Shown here: positions 1 to 11,900 of the stretch, piece by piece
How the letters are laid out: each line of letters opens with the position of its first letter
How positions within the stretch are numbered: the first letter of the stretch is position 1
Assembly (NCBI GenBank): GCA_014706295.1
Contig: JACSVZ010000008.1
Location: forward strand, 22,733,659-22,797,658
DNA: 64,000 bases
Direction: 5' to 3'
From: Lycocorax pyrrhopterus obiensis
Taxonomy: Eukaryota > Chordata > Aves > Passeriformes > Paradisaeidae
The notes under the pieces: model-generated
Databases searched by the model: none
Told to the model about the DNA's origin: nothing
The model's input: only the letters and a program-made list of their open reading frames with translations
Translations under genes and position numbers: made by a program

Positions 1-1689
1 TCCCTTCTGAAGCAATTAATGACTAATTAGCTGGAGCTGCCCTGCTCCAGGGTTCAGCCAGGGCCCTCCCAGCAGTGTACAGGGGCCAGGATGCTCTGAT
101 GACCTGTGGCTGCTCAGGAGTTCCAATCCCGTTGTTCCCCCAGCCTAGAAGTGGAGGGAGTGGTGTTCCAGCAGCACTCACCTACAGCACCCCAGCCCCA
201 TGTCCTGCTTTCAGCCCCTCTGCTGTGACCATTGCCAGGCCAGTGGAATGGGATAGGATGGAACGGGATGGGCAGCTGAGAGCAGAGTGCTGAGACCACA
301 GTCACAGCACAGACATCCCCTCCCATGGAGGTGAGCTTGGGCACAGGGCCCTGCCCTGGCAGAGCAGGAGGACGCGTGTCCGCAGCGTGGACTTGCTCGT
401 GACAGAGATGCACATCTGTTCTTTTAGCAGACCTGAGCTGCTGAAAGGGTCCCTGGTGTGGCATCCAGCGTGGCATAAATGAAGGTTGGAAATAGTATCT
501 AGTTCCTCTTTAAATAAAAGCTGAGCCCACAGGCACTGAGCACACAAACATGAGATGCTTTGTAATGCTGGGAGGGCTTGTGAGACTCAGGGTATGTCCT
601 GAGACCAGGAATGCTCCAGTCTCCTCTTCCCAGACCAAGTCTTTTCTTCACACAGATTTTGTATCTGTTATGCAGAAGTGGCAAAGAAACATTCTGGGTG
701 GACACAGCCCCCCTGCAGCCCACCCAGCAGTGAGGCCGTGCTGGGGAATCCCTCCTTGCTGGAGGCATAAGCAGAGGCAGGTGACTGGCTTTCAAGGATA
801 CAGAGTGTGATGCAAAGTCCTTTCTGCCTCCTGCACACCCAGATTTCTCACACCTGCTGGTTTGCATTTGACAGAGGAGGTTCCCTTCCTCCTGCAGCAT
901 TCCTGCTTGCAAGGCTCTCCCAGCAGCTTGCAGCATCATCTGTTCCTCCTCCAGCTTTGCAAGATTTCTCAGCAGCTGAAATTCCCCCTGGGTATGAATC
1001 TCACAGTGGCTCCCACCTGCCCATGTGGCTCTGCAGGGTGGGTTAGTGGAGATGGGAGCAGCCCTCCCCTGTGTGTATGCTGGCTGATGTCCTCCTGGGG
1101 CATCACCTCCCAAGGACCTGCTGGTCTGCTGGAGCTGTTCCAAGATCCCAGAGACCCATCTCTCTGCAGAGACCAAGGGGCTCGTCTTGGTCTTGTGTCA
1201 CCCAGATCCATTTCCTCTGCAGATGTAGTAAATACTGTGATTTATTCCTGAGTGAGGCCATTTGCCCTGCCTGGAGCCCTCCCCAGACACTTCCATGGCC
1301 ATGAATATCCCTGCTCCGGACTGGGGGCCTGTCTGGGTCCTGGGAGGGGAATAGCCCCTGGTGCTCATCTCCATCTGCTGGCATGTTTGCAAAGGGTGAA
1401 GCTGGTTTAAGGAGCTTCTGTTTCCGCCCTCTGCCTCTGGAACCAGTCCCTGGGTGCTGCACCCCTTGTCCCAGCCCAGGAGCTGCCTGCGAGCCCTCTC
1501 TGCTGTGGAAGTAGAGCTGTCCCTTGTTGCCGAGTGTAAATCTGAGCCCAGAGGCACCAGGCGACCGCAGCCAAAATAGGATTAATGGCATCTGCTGGGA
1601 GCACATCCCAAGGACTGCTGTTGATGACCATGGCTTTAAAATACTGTTAACAGTGGATAAAGCACCGTGATTTCGAGCACTCGACAATT

Positions 1690-1860
1690 ACATCTCTGTT
1701 TGAAATTTCCTAAAGATAGGATCAGACTCCTGAGTCCTGCTCTCTGCTTTTTCGATAGAACTAATAAGAACGGAGATATGCAATTAGAGAGTGTGCAGGC
1801 TGGTACAGCAGATCAATGCCTTGTAGTTACCTAATGAAGTGTTAAATTACGTCTTTCCCT
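1690..1860. promoter_or_regulatory. AT-rich island, possible distal enhancer
   Basis: A stretch of about 170 bp is clearly AT-richer than its surroundings and holds several TAAT/ATTA homeodomain cores (ACTAATAAG, GCAATTAG, CTAATGAAG). In a compact GC-rich vertebrate locus such islands are often conserved non-coding elements. Conservation cannot be judged from one sequence, so this is an inference. Confidence 0.2.
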
Positions 1861-4189
1861 GTCCCCCAGTCACACCCACCCCAGGCTGTTTGCAGAGAGC
1901 AGAGGGCCTGGGGGAGAGCTCCCTGCTCTCTGGGTGCAGACCCCAGCGCTCCTGCCTCCTCTCCAGGGTCGTCTTCTGTGGTTTGGGACTGTCTTGGATT
2001 TTGTGTTGAGCCTGGAGTTTTCAGCAGGGGAGCGTAGGGCCTTGTGCCCCCAGAGCTGGGGTGTCCCAGCAGGGAGCAGGAGGCAGAGATGAGCTGAAGG
2101 GATCAGCCCAGTATTGCAGGATGAGTGTCCTGGAGGAGGAGCAGGAATGGTTGTGAGTGGGCTCAGCTCTGTCCACCCTGGTCTGGACGAGGCTGGTGGC
2201 AGCCTAGCACAGTTCTGCCTCCAGCCAGGCTCTTCATGGGATGAATTTCCAAACTTGTTGCCTTCCCCAGTTATGACAAGGCTGCAGTGGCCACATGCTG
2301 GGCTGGGCACAAACAAGGCTCCTGGACAGCATGGCCCTGCTCATACTTTCCAGCCCTTCTCACCCTAAGAGTCATGCCTGGCTGCAGCTTTGCTGCCGGG
2401 GGAGCAGCAGTAATCCTGTGCAGATGTCACTTATCAGAGCATTGCTGTTTCTAACAGGGTGACAGATAGGCCACTTAGGGGACATGCCTTGTGCCCGGGC
2501 CAACGTGAATGGGTGATTTCTGTCATGACGACAGTGTCTGACTGGTCACAGGGACACCCTGCCTCTGAGAGGCACAGGGTCTTGGGTGCACCTCGTGGGG
2601 CAGCACCATTTGGGCCCCCAGCCTGCCTCCCTCCTTGCATTTCCTACTCATCCCACCCCTCTGCTGGCTGTGCCAAGCCCTGGGGCTGGTTTACGTGGTC
2701 CTGTTTCTCTCATGGCTCTCTGCTGCTGTCGCAGAGATGAGTTTGGGGACCTGGGTGCATCCACAAGACCCCTGCCCACCCCAGCAGGCTCGATCCATCT
2801 ACCTGCCTGCCCTCCACACTTCCCTGGCCCTGGGCTTTGGAGTATGGACTTCATGGTTAGCTGTGCCTGTGGAGCCTGTGCCATGTGTTGGCCATCTAGA
2901 GCATGGCACTTCCTCCCAGTTACCCCTTGTAACTGGGCTCTGGATTCTCAGGAGCTGACAGAGCTCTTTCTGTCCTCTGGAAATAGTTAATCCAGTGACG
3001 TCTTCCACAGCGCAGACCACCAGCCCTGCCTGTGGCTGACTCCTGCCCATCCTGAACCTGCTGATTGCTTTTGTGGTGGATGTGGCCAGCACCAGCCAGG
3101 CTGCACAAGACACACTTTAATCAAAGCCTCAGACACTGCTTAGGTGATTTTCCTCAGCCTGGCCCAGTCTTTTTGCATCTGCCACACGTCCCAGTGAGAC
3201 CGAGACGTGTTGCAAGGGATGCTCAGCATTCGGGGGTGACTTTGCCGCCGTGCCTGTCCCTGGCCAGACGTTCACTGAGGCATCTCTGCACCCAGTGCAC
3301 CCACGGCAGGGCACCTGTCTGGGTCTGGACAAGAGGGCAGAGACCAGACCCGTTCCTGCTTCTCCCACCCTGGCATCCTGCAGACCCGCAGCTCCCAGTG
3401 CCCAGAGGAACATTTAGGGGCGGACGTTGTGTTTTTCCCAAGCAGAGAAAGGCTCAGAGGCTGTGAATCCTGGCAGAATGCCCAGCCCTCGTGTCTTCTA
3501 AGGAAAGGAGCTGTAACCAGTGATCAAGTGAGTTGTGTCCCCCTTTTTCTACACTGTGAGGAGGGTGGGATATGTCAGCCTGGGCCTAGGGCTGCCCCAT
3601 CCCACCCTGTGGTATGCACCAAACCGCCCAGCTTCCCCCCTCTCCCCAGCCTGGCAAAGCATCTCTTGCTTGCCTGCCGGAACAGGAGCACTTAGCTAGG
3701 ATAAAAATAGCCATGTTTGCCTCCCAATGGACCAGGGATGGCAGAAGGTGAAAACTTCCCTGTTGCAGCTCTGCTGGGCTTGCCACATCCATGGCAGGAT
3801 GGACCCCGAGGAAGGTGAAGTCGGTGGGTGAGCATGGGCACAGATCACGCAGCCCTCCCAACCTACTTCCTGGGACACTGCTGGTCCCTGAGGGCGGCCA
3901 GGAAAATGTGGCCGAGCTCGTGGTGGAGAGGATGGAGGAGGGAGGTTGAGGAGGCCAGGGAGCAGCAGGATGGACAAGCCCAGAAGTGCAGGGGATCTGT
4001 GCCTGGCCAGGCTCCAGCTTTGCTTGTCAGGCTAAGCGGAGGGGGCATTGCCAGAGCTGTCCCGGGAGTTTCTCTCCAGCCAGTCAGTGCATGCAGGCTC
4101 CGTGCATTGGCCGGGCCACAGGGAGGGCTGGGGGAATGTGTTTAGTTCTCCGAGCATTTCTCCACTGCGTTTTCCTTGCTAAATGGCTC

Positions 4190-4199
4190 TTATTTTTAG
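4190..4199 (+). promoter_or_regulatory. MEF2-type motif upstream of KCNIP2
   Basis: TTATTTTTAG fits the MEF2 consensus YTAWWWWTAR exactly. KChIP2 is a major cardiac gene in mammals, so a muscle factor site is plausible, but a 10-bp match by itself is weak evidence. Confidence 0.2.
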
Positions 4200-4959
4200 A
4201 TCCAGGCAGTTGCTAAGCATCACTGCCTCGCTAAGGCGGCTTCTTTCATGGCTTGACACCAAAGCACGCTGACAACAGGCTGCCTCGTGAGCATGGCCCT
4301 CCCTCCTCGCTGATCTGGATTCCCTTCTGCCCCGCGGCTTCTGTGGGCCGGGCTGGGTACAGGGATCAGGAGGGATGCTTTGCCTCCTCCCGCAGCCCCT
4401 GCTCTCCTCTGTCTCTCTCTGCATGGGTGAGAGAATGAAGGGAGGAGCGCTGGGAAGCGATGGGAGCTGGACAGCCCCTGAGATGTGCCCAGGACCCCTG
4501 CCATGGTGCAAACAGTCAGTACTCACTGTCAGGCAGTGGCACGACAAAAGCCCTGGCTTTGTCCATGGAGGGGACTCTCCAGCACAGTCTGCATCTCCCG
4601 GGGATGGCATCGTGCACAGATGGCAACAAATAACCAGGGGCAGCAGCGGGACATCAAGTTCCCAGTGCCAGATGTACCGGTGGGCTGTGAGCTCCTCTCT
4701 TGGCAGCACCGTGCCTCTGGAAGCCTCCCCAAGTATGCTCCTGCTTCACCCTTTCCCTGGGGCTGCAGGGGATGGAGGTAAAATCCTGCTAAAGACTCCA
4801 ACCCTGCATGGAAAGCCATGCTCGGGGTGGGGGCGGCAGTGGGACCCGCTTCTGTGCTTGGCTGCAGGCAGGGAGACCTGGCCGCCCTCCCCGCACCTCT
4901 CCTGCATCTCTCGACCCCTGCCCATCCCCTTCCGTCTCGGACCGATTTCTCATCCAGCG

Positions 4960-5900
4960 TCTCCCCTGAGGAGGAGATGCAACAGCCCTGCAGGACTGGG
5001 CAAGGCTGGGTTTCCGTCCCTGGGGGTCCCACGGCGCCGCCCGGCACGGGCGCCGACACGCAGGGCTCGGGGGACCCTCGCTCCCCCGCACTGGGGTGTG
5101 GGGGTCTGCGCCCCTCCTGCCCCACGCCTTCTCCATCTCTGTCCCCTTCTTCGTCCCTGCGCGGTGCCTGACCCCCGGGGCTCTCCCGAACAGCCGGAGA
5201 CCGCACCTCGGTGCAGTCCGGAGCAGCTCTCTCTCTGCCTCTTCCCGGGAGCGCCCCCGCTCTCCGCCCCCCACCCGTGCCTCAGTTTCCCCGCGGTGGC
5301 GGGGCCGGGCTGGCGGCTCTCGGGAAGAGGCGGGGAAGCACGGGAGGGAGGGGGCGGCCGTGCCCAGCCCCGGCGGCGGCGGCGGCGGCGGGGACCGGGG
5401 CGGCTGCGCGCTCCTGCTGCCGTGCCGAGCCGTGCCGAGCCGAGCTCCCGGCACCGCCGGCCCCTTGCCGCTGCCGCGCTGAGCGGCGCGGGCGGCGGGG
5501 CGGGGGGAGGCGGCGGCCGCGGGCCGCCTCTGCCCGCCGGCGCAGCCCGTGCGCCCCGTCGCCGTTCCCCCCGCCGCTCGGCGGGGCGGGAAGATGCGGA
5601 GCAAGGGCAGGAAGGAGAGCCTGTCCGACTCCCGCGACCTGGACGGCTCCTACGACCAGCTGACGGGTGAGTGCCGCCGCCGGGGAAGGTGCAGCAGCCA
5701 CTCGGACCACGGCGCGGGGCGGTCCCGGGCACCCGCTTCCAGCCCCGCTGAGCCCCGCTCCCTGCCCGCTCCGCTTCGCCGCACGCCTTGCTCGGGGAGA
5801 GGGGGAACGGCCGCGACCCCGGCGCTGGAGCAGGGGGACAGTCCCGACCCCCGGCGGGGAGGATGCTCCGGGGGCGATAGGGTTGGTCCCAGCGTGCAGA
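4960..5900 (+). promoter_or_regulatory. KCNIP2: CpG-island promoter of the classical KCNIP2 first exon
   Basis: Dense CpG dinucleotides, GC boxes and a (GGC)n run near 5,370-5,392 surround the first coding exon at 5,594-5,666. A short run built on GCCGTGCCGAGCC lies at about 5,420-5,445. There is no clear TATA box, as expected for a CpG-island promoter. The transcription start cannot be placed from sequence alone. Confidence 0.75.
5594..5666 (+). CDS. KCNIP2: KCNIP2 classical first coding exon
   Basis: This exon encodes the KChIP2 N-terminus beginning [18 protein letters not shown], nearly identical to the mammalian form (MRGQGRKES...). The start at 5,594 is chosen over the in-frame ATG at 5,549 because homology begins exactly there. 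The exon ends in phase 1 before GTGAGT. It sits inside a CpG island. It can join exon 2 (252 residues) or exon 3 (220 residues). Confidence 0.95.
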
Positions 5901-8900
5901 GGTTGTCCCGAGGCAAGGAACAGGCCCCGGACGGGGGTGGGATGCTTGGATCGCTTTTGGCCGCCCCCCAAGCTCACACTCCCTCACTGTTACTCCCAAG
6001 CCCCTCGGGACACCAGGGTCTGGCGCTGGGCTCTCTCTGCCATGCCTCGGCCCCCCCCCCTGCACCCTGGAGTGGCACAGCAGCATCCCGGCAGCAGGTT
6101 CCCCGGGAAAGACAGGCTCACTCCACTCAGAAAACCCCAGCAGCACCACGGTGCCTGGTGTCTTCAACTGTCACTCTGTGTCCCCTAGCGCATCCCTTGA
6201 GACGTCCTGCCCGTGGATGGGGTAGCTGTGGGACAGAGAGGACTAAGACGACCCATTTGTGACCCTATTGTATCCCCCTCCATCCTCTGCCCCATCAGGG
6301 AATTGCCGAGCATCCCGCATCCCACAACATCTGTCCACCCGTCACACCTCATCCTCCACTGTCCGATAGGGAAGCAGCTGGGCTGGAGCTGGCAACACCG
6401 CTCCTTTCCCACGTGCTCTCCACAGATCAGGCCAAATCCTGTGCCCTTTCAGGGCCTCTGTCGCAGCAGCTGTGAAATGGGGCAGCAGTTCCCACCTGCT
6501 TCCTGCGACCCACAATGGAGCCGAAGCTTTCCTTAGCCAGTGGGGTTCGGTGTCCTTGTGCCGCAGGCACTATTGTGTGTGCACAGGCGGCTTCCCTGAG
6601 TCCCGGTGATGCTTTTTCTGCCAAAGTCTGGGGTGGATTTCAGGATTTGCTCTAGAATTTCAAATAGGTGGTGGTAGCAGGGCAGGACCCCTGCTCTGCT
6701 TTCCTGAGCAGCCCTACACATGGGAAACGCTGCTTACTGTCGGTCCAAACGTGCCGCAGGGAAGATATTTTTGAGCTGTGTAGGAACTTGGAACCCACAC
6801 ACAACTTTTGGTTTCTCCGGTAACTTTAAAATGTCCATATGGATTTAAATCAAATGAAAGTTAAAAATAAATTCCAGTCTCTCCAAGACTGAGACCTTTT
6901 ATGCCTGGGCTTACCTCTGAGCCAGCTGTGCAGCAGGAACCTGGCTGAAGTGGAGCTGTGCCACCATGCAAGTCCCTGCCTGCAGGGATGGGGCTTTGGG
7001 GAAGTCTTTGGGGAATAAGGCTGGAAATATCTGCCCCATTTCCCAGAGTGGGAAACAGGCCCTGTAGGGCATGTCACTCATTTGCCATCACTGTCAAGTC
7101 AGTGACCTGCCAGGGCAGAGCCTGCAGCAGCACCACGGAGGAGAGGGAGCGGGCCCCAGTGGCACTGATTTCCCCTCCGCTGGCTGAATGCACTGAAGCT
7201 GACCCCCCTGTGGAGGGAAAGTTGTCCTTCTCCCAGAAAGTGTGGAAGCGATTCAGGCAGGAGAGGGGATGCAACCGTAGCTCTAGGGAGCGTTTACTAT
7301 CTTGACCCCGTGCCTTCTAACCTGGTCTTGGCTCTCCTGATATCCTGGAGATGTGGTGAGGAGCCAGGACCTCCACAGTGCTGCAGCAAAGCCCTGGGGT
7401 GAAGCAGGCAGTGCCAGTGTGGCCTTAGTCTCTTCCTGCAGATGGAAGGGTTGCCGCTGGCACCTGCTGTTTGGTAGCTCAGCTCTGCTTGGGGTCAAGC
7501 ACGAGTAGTTTGGGGTGTTCCTGCAGCTTTGGAGGCCCCCATCCACCAGGGTGTGTCAGAGTTTAGAGGACATCTGCCATGCAAGAGCTGTTAACCGAGA
7601 GATGATTTGGTGTCAGGCAAGGCGACAGCCCCACGGCAGCTCCAGCGATTGCTGGTGTGTACAGGGACAGCAGTCAGTCCTGCTGCCTCCCCATCACTGC
7701 CTGAAACCAGGGGTGAGCAATGTGATTCCCACCTATGCATGCCCAGAGAAGGGTCAGCAATACCCACTTCCAGAAGAAGGAGAGGGGCTAACAGGAAGCA
7801 GGGCCCTCAGCCGTGCTCACGGTAGAAACTCTCCACAATGTCCATTCATTCTTAATTTTAAAAAGCTGTTGAAAATGAGGGTGCAGTGACAGCCCCCACT
7901 CCCTGCAGCATCTCCAGCGATGCCCATCTGCCCCGGCTATGTGGGCACGTGGATGTGTGTGTGAGAGGCCCGAGTGAATGAAAGCTGCCTGCGTGTGAGC
8001 AGTGGGGAGAGCAGCAGTGCTCCCTGTGCCAGGAGAACACGGGCTGGCTGCTCTGGGGTGAGCCGGGATGGCCCCGGCCTGTGCTGGCCCTGGCGTGGCG
8101 GCATGGGACAGAGGCAGGAAGCCATGCCTGCCTGGCTGCTGAGCCTGCGGCTGGGCACCCACCTGGGGATTAAGGAGAGAAATGTTTAGGTTACACCACC
8201 AGGAAATTAAACTGGTCCATTTCTGGGATATTTAGATGACGCTAGTAAGGAATAAAAGCCATCCATAAATTACATTATTCCTCCAGCCTCTAATGGCATG
8301 AGCGATTAGTGTGCAAGCAGAGCCCAGAGCCCAGAGCCACTGTCTCGAGACTGCTCTGGCCATGGCTCTCCATGCAGAAGAAATGCGAATCCAGTGCCAC
8401 TTTGTCCCAAGAAGTGCAGGTACCACATCCCTGACCCTGAATGCTGGCAGTGTGAGAGGTGAGTGAGCTTGGAGGAGGGTTTCCCTCCTGCCTGACGTTC
8501 CACAGGGATGTGTGGGCATCAGGGCTGCCCTAGCTCCAGATGGGGAGCAGGGGTGGGTGGCCTGGGGCTTGTCTTACCCCATTGGACAAGCCCCTCCAAG
8601 CCAGGCTGTATCCCGTGAGTGGGACAGCATGTGCCAGCACGTGCCAGCACGGGGTCAATATCTAGGCTGTTTGGGGTGAGGCAAACCCCCTAACTGCCTT
8701 TTGGAAAGATGAGGGATTCATCTCCATGGCTGTTGGGTCCCCAAAAAGGGGTTAGGAGGCTCACTTTTCACCCTTGCTTTTTCACATCTGCTTTTTTCCT
8801 CCAGTTGTCATGATCTGGGGACTCGAGCAACTGCTTTGCTCCACCTTGAAGGCAGCCGCAGCATTTGCAGGGTTGAGCAATTGCTATAGAGATCATCTGC

Positions 8901-11900
8901 AGAGCTTTGGGATCCTCCTGTCTCCAGAGGCACAGCTGATGGATGGGGACTCCCCAGCTACTAGCAATTTTAGCAGCCCACCCCGTGAGATGAAAGCCAT
9001 AGGCAGCAGCGTAGCAGCAGCGCAGCATCTGGCTGAGCTCTGCTCCCTACCTGGAGGGAGGGTGTTTCAGAGGTGTTTCTCCCCATGGCAGTAAGAAAGG
9101 AGAGGTGGAACCAAGCTGTCCCCCACAGACACATCAGAGGGAGAAATGGGCCAGTCGGGTCGGTGGGAGGACGGTGGGAGCAGGGTTCTGGTTCCTGCCA
9201 TGGGATAAAGCTGAGGAGCTGCGTCCTGGCAATGCCGCAGGAGGGTCCCAGGTGATGGGCGGATCTAGGGCTGTGCCAGGGGCTTGTTCTGCTGCCGGCA
9301 AACCTGGCAGCTTCATCATGTCTGCTCACAGCCCGTGATCAGCCAGGTGGGGGGAATATCTCCACCAGCTTGCCATAGCGTAGGACTTCCATCTGCATGG
9401 GGGATAATTTATTTCCCAGAGTGTGGAGGAGGTGTCAGTGCTAGCCTGTCCCAAATAATAGTGTGTGTAGGGGGAAGCGCTGGGGTCTGCAGCTGGAGGA
9501 TGGAGTGACAGGGTCATTGGGTGCGAGCAAGGCCATGAGCAGGCAGGGGCTGGCCAGTAGCCCGGCTGCAAGTGTGCACGGCAGGTTGTGTGCTGTGCCT
9601 GTGTGCTGGGTGGGTCCCAGGGAGGGGGACTGGGGTGGAGACGGTGCCCAAGACCAGCTCGCCCACGTCCAGAATAAAGGTCCTTCTCTTGCCCAGTTGC
9701 TTCCTGGGGAACAGCCCTGGGTGCACAGCGCTGCCCTCATGGGTCTGGCAGGGCCAGCTGCTTGCATCCCTCTGGTCACTGCCAGGCATGGGCTGTCCCC
9801 TCCTCCTAGCAGCAGCCCCCAGGAGGGGTGACACCCACCAGTGTCCTTCCCCTGGGTGTCTGACCTGTGGAAACGGTGTGTTGCCCATCCCCCTGCTCCC
9901 CCGCTAACCTGCCTCCCCTCCTGCTGCTGCCCCACGCGACCTCCCTCCGCTTGCCCCTTCTGTTCCTGCAGCCTGACAGTGAGGCTGGGCTGGAAGCCAC
10001 GCTGACCCTCAAGCCAGGTCCCCGAGCTCCGAGGAGGTCCTCTGTCAGGGTGGGGTACTGTAGGGAAGGGTCTCCCCCTCGTGTGCCAGGGTAAGGGGCT
10101 CCCATGGGTCCTCTCTGTGCCAAAGCGCCTTGCCCTCAATGGCTGCTGCACCTTCTCGGGGTGATGGGACTGTTGCCTGACTCTGCCTCATCTCTGTCTG
10201 CTGTCTCCCTCTGGCATCTGTACCCTCTTCCTCTTCCCTTTTTGCTGTCCTGGCTTGTCTGCAGTCCTCTGATGCTGATGACTCCTCTCTCATGGGGTGT
10301 TGTGGCATTGCTGAGATCCTGAGGGTCGCTGATGGAGGGGATGCTGCTCCTAGCCACACATGGGGCAAGCAGCATGTGAGTGATGCTGCTGGGTACCGCT
10401 GCTCATGGGCAAGTCGGATTTCACAGGTGGAAAGGCTGGAGCTGAGGTTTTGGCAGCTGCTGCTGCATCCCTGCAAGCAAAGGCAGGTTGGAGTCCATGG
10501 GGAATTGGTGGCACAGGATTAATTGACAGGAAGTTCGAGGATTTGGTTGGGGCGGTTAAACGGCTGATCTCTACAGATGCTGATGCATAATTCATGGACT
10601 GTCGAAACTTCGGCCAAGGGATACAGCTCCTGCTGCACCAGGCTGGCCAAGCACAGGCTCTTTCACCATCTTTGTGTCTGGGCATAGAGTTTTTCCTCAC
10701 TGTTGGCCGTGTTACAGCTGGAGAAGCTGTCTCAACTTGGTGATGCTGTTCTCATACTGTGTGTTGTGCTGGAACCAGTTGCCCTCAGAGCTTTGGGAGC
10801 CAGGACATGAGGAGGTTTGGTCCCTGGAGCAAACTCTGGTTTCTTCCAGGCTGTATCGGGTCCATATGTCCCAGCTGGAGCTGAGCCTCACGCCTTAACA
10901 GCCTGGACATCGGTGGGTCGCGCCAGCCCTGAAGGACAGGAGCTGCCCATTCATGAAGCTGCCCCTGCCTCCCTTGCTGGCTCTCCTCATTAGTGATGTT
11001 TTCATTAGGGGAAGTGGTTTGGTTTTGTTTAAGCCAAATTGCTGTGCTTGGGAGATGATAAATCCATCTGCTGGCAAATCGCTCTCCTGCCGCCAGGATG
11101 GATCCCAGCCCTGCTCTCTAATCGTGCCGCAGATAAATGAGCCCTTAGTGAAACGAATCTCCCTGCCGTCCCTCGCCGGGGGGGCTGAGCTGGGTGGGCT
11201 GATGCCGTGGTGAGGGGCTCTGGCTTGAGATGGGGAATCACAACCCGTCACCAACACTTTAGAACTCTGAGGGCGGTTATAGCTGAGCAGGTGAACTGCT
11301 GGGGCTGTTGCAAGCGGCTTCCCTGGGAGCAAAGGGGCAGTGGAGCCCCTTTCTATGGGGCAGGGTCTGTGGATGGGTGCAGGGGTCGTGTTCAACCCAG
11401 TGTCCATGCCAGCGCGCTCTGCTGGCAGCTGGGGCTGGGTGCAAGCCATGCCGTGGGGATGAGTGGCAGGATATGGGGACGAGTGGCCCCGCTCCCAGCA
11501 ATACTCCCCTGAGGGCTTTGCAAATGTTCTGTGGCAGCCGGGCTGTGCAGGGTGGGAGGTTCTTACTGGGGTCCTCCCGTCCCCGAGCTGCCGTGGCTCT
11601 GGCTGCTTCTGGCTTTTAAGTAAATTTGTCTTCCGCTTCAAATGAAAACGGGTGGTGCAGTCCATGGGGAGCAGTGAGAGTAATTAGCTTGTTTGGAGAT
11701 GGAGCCCTGCGGGAGGGGAGCTGGGGGCAGGATACTGCTGCCTCCAACGGGAGTTGACAGGGATGGGGGATGTGGGGGCTGCCACCTTCACTGCCTCTGA
11801 ACCCGGGCTTCCTTGAATGTTTCCTCTCTGGTCCACACAGGGCAAGTCACCAATGGACACTCCTGGGCAGGGAAGGCACTCACTGGCATTGACATGCACT

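Larger units (their letters stand above)
1..4950. other. Upstream flank of KCNIP2, no gene seen
   Basis: GC-rich flanking DNA. The open frames here are short, overlap on both strands and resemble no protein family I know, so I call none of them. An AT-richer island lies at about 1,690-1,860. A MEF2-type motif, TTATTTTTAG, lies at 4,190-4,199, about 1.4 kb before the first KCNIP2 ATG. I see no recognisable transposon. Confidence 0.6.

Noticed and set aside
4375..5670. Open frame of 431 codons on the plus strand before and across KCNIP2 exon 1
   Set aside because: It is a by-product of stop-poor CpG-island sequence: Arg/Ala/Pro/Gly-rich, no family resemblance, and it crosses exon 1 in a different frame.
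4950..6167. Open frame of 405 codons on the minus strand over the KCNIP2 CpG island
   Set aside because: Low-complexity Arg/Pro/Gly composition typical of antisense CpG-island frames; no domain.
8362..8458. Short frame [11 protein letters not shown]... ending in phase 1 at GTGAGT
   Set aside because: The phase and donor fit a KCNIP2 first exon, but the peptide is neither hydrophobic nor Cys/basic like known leaders and there is no CpG island. A second such frame at 21,054 shows that these arise by chance.
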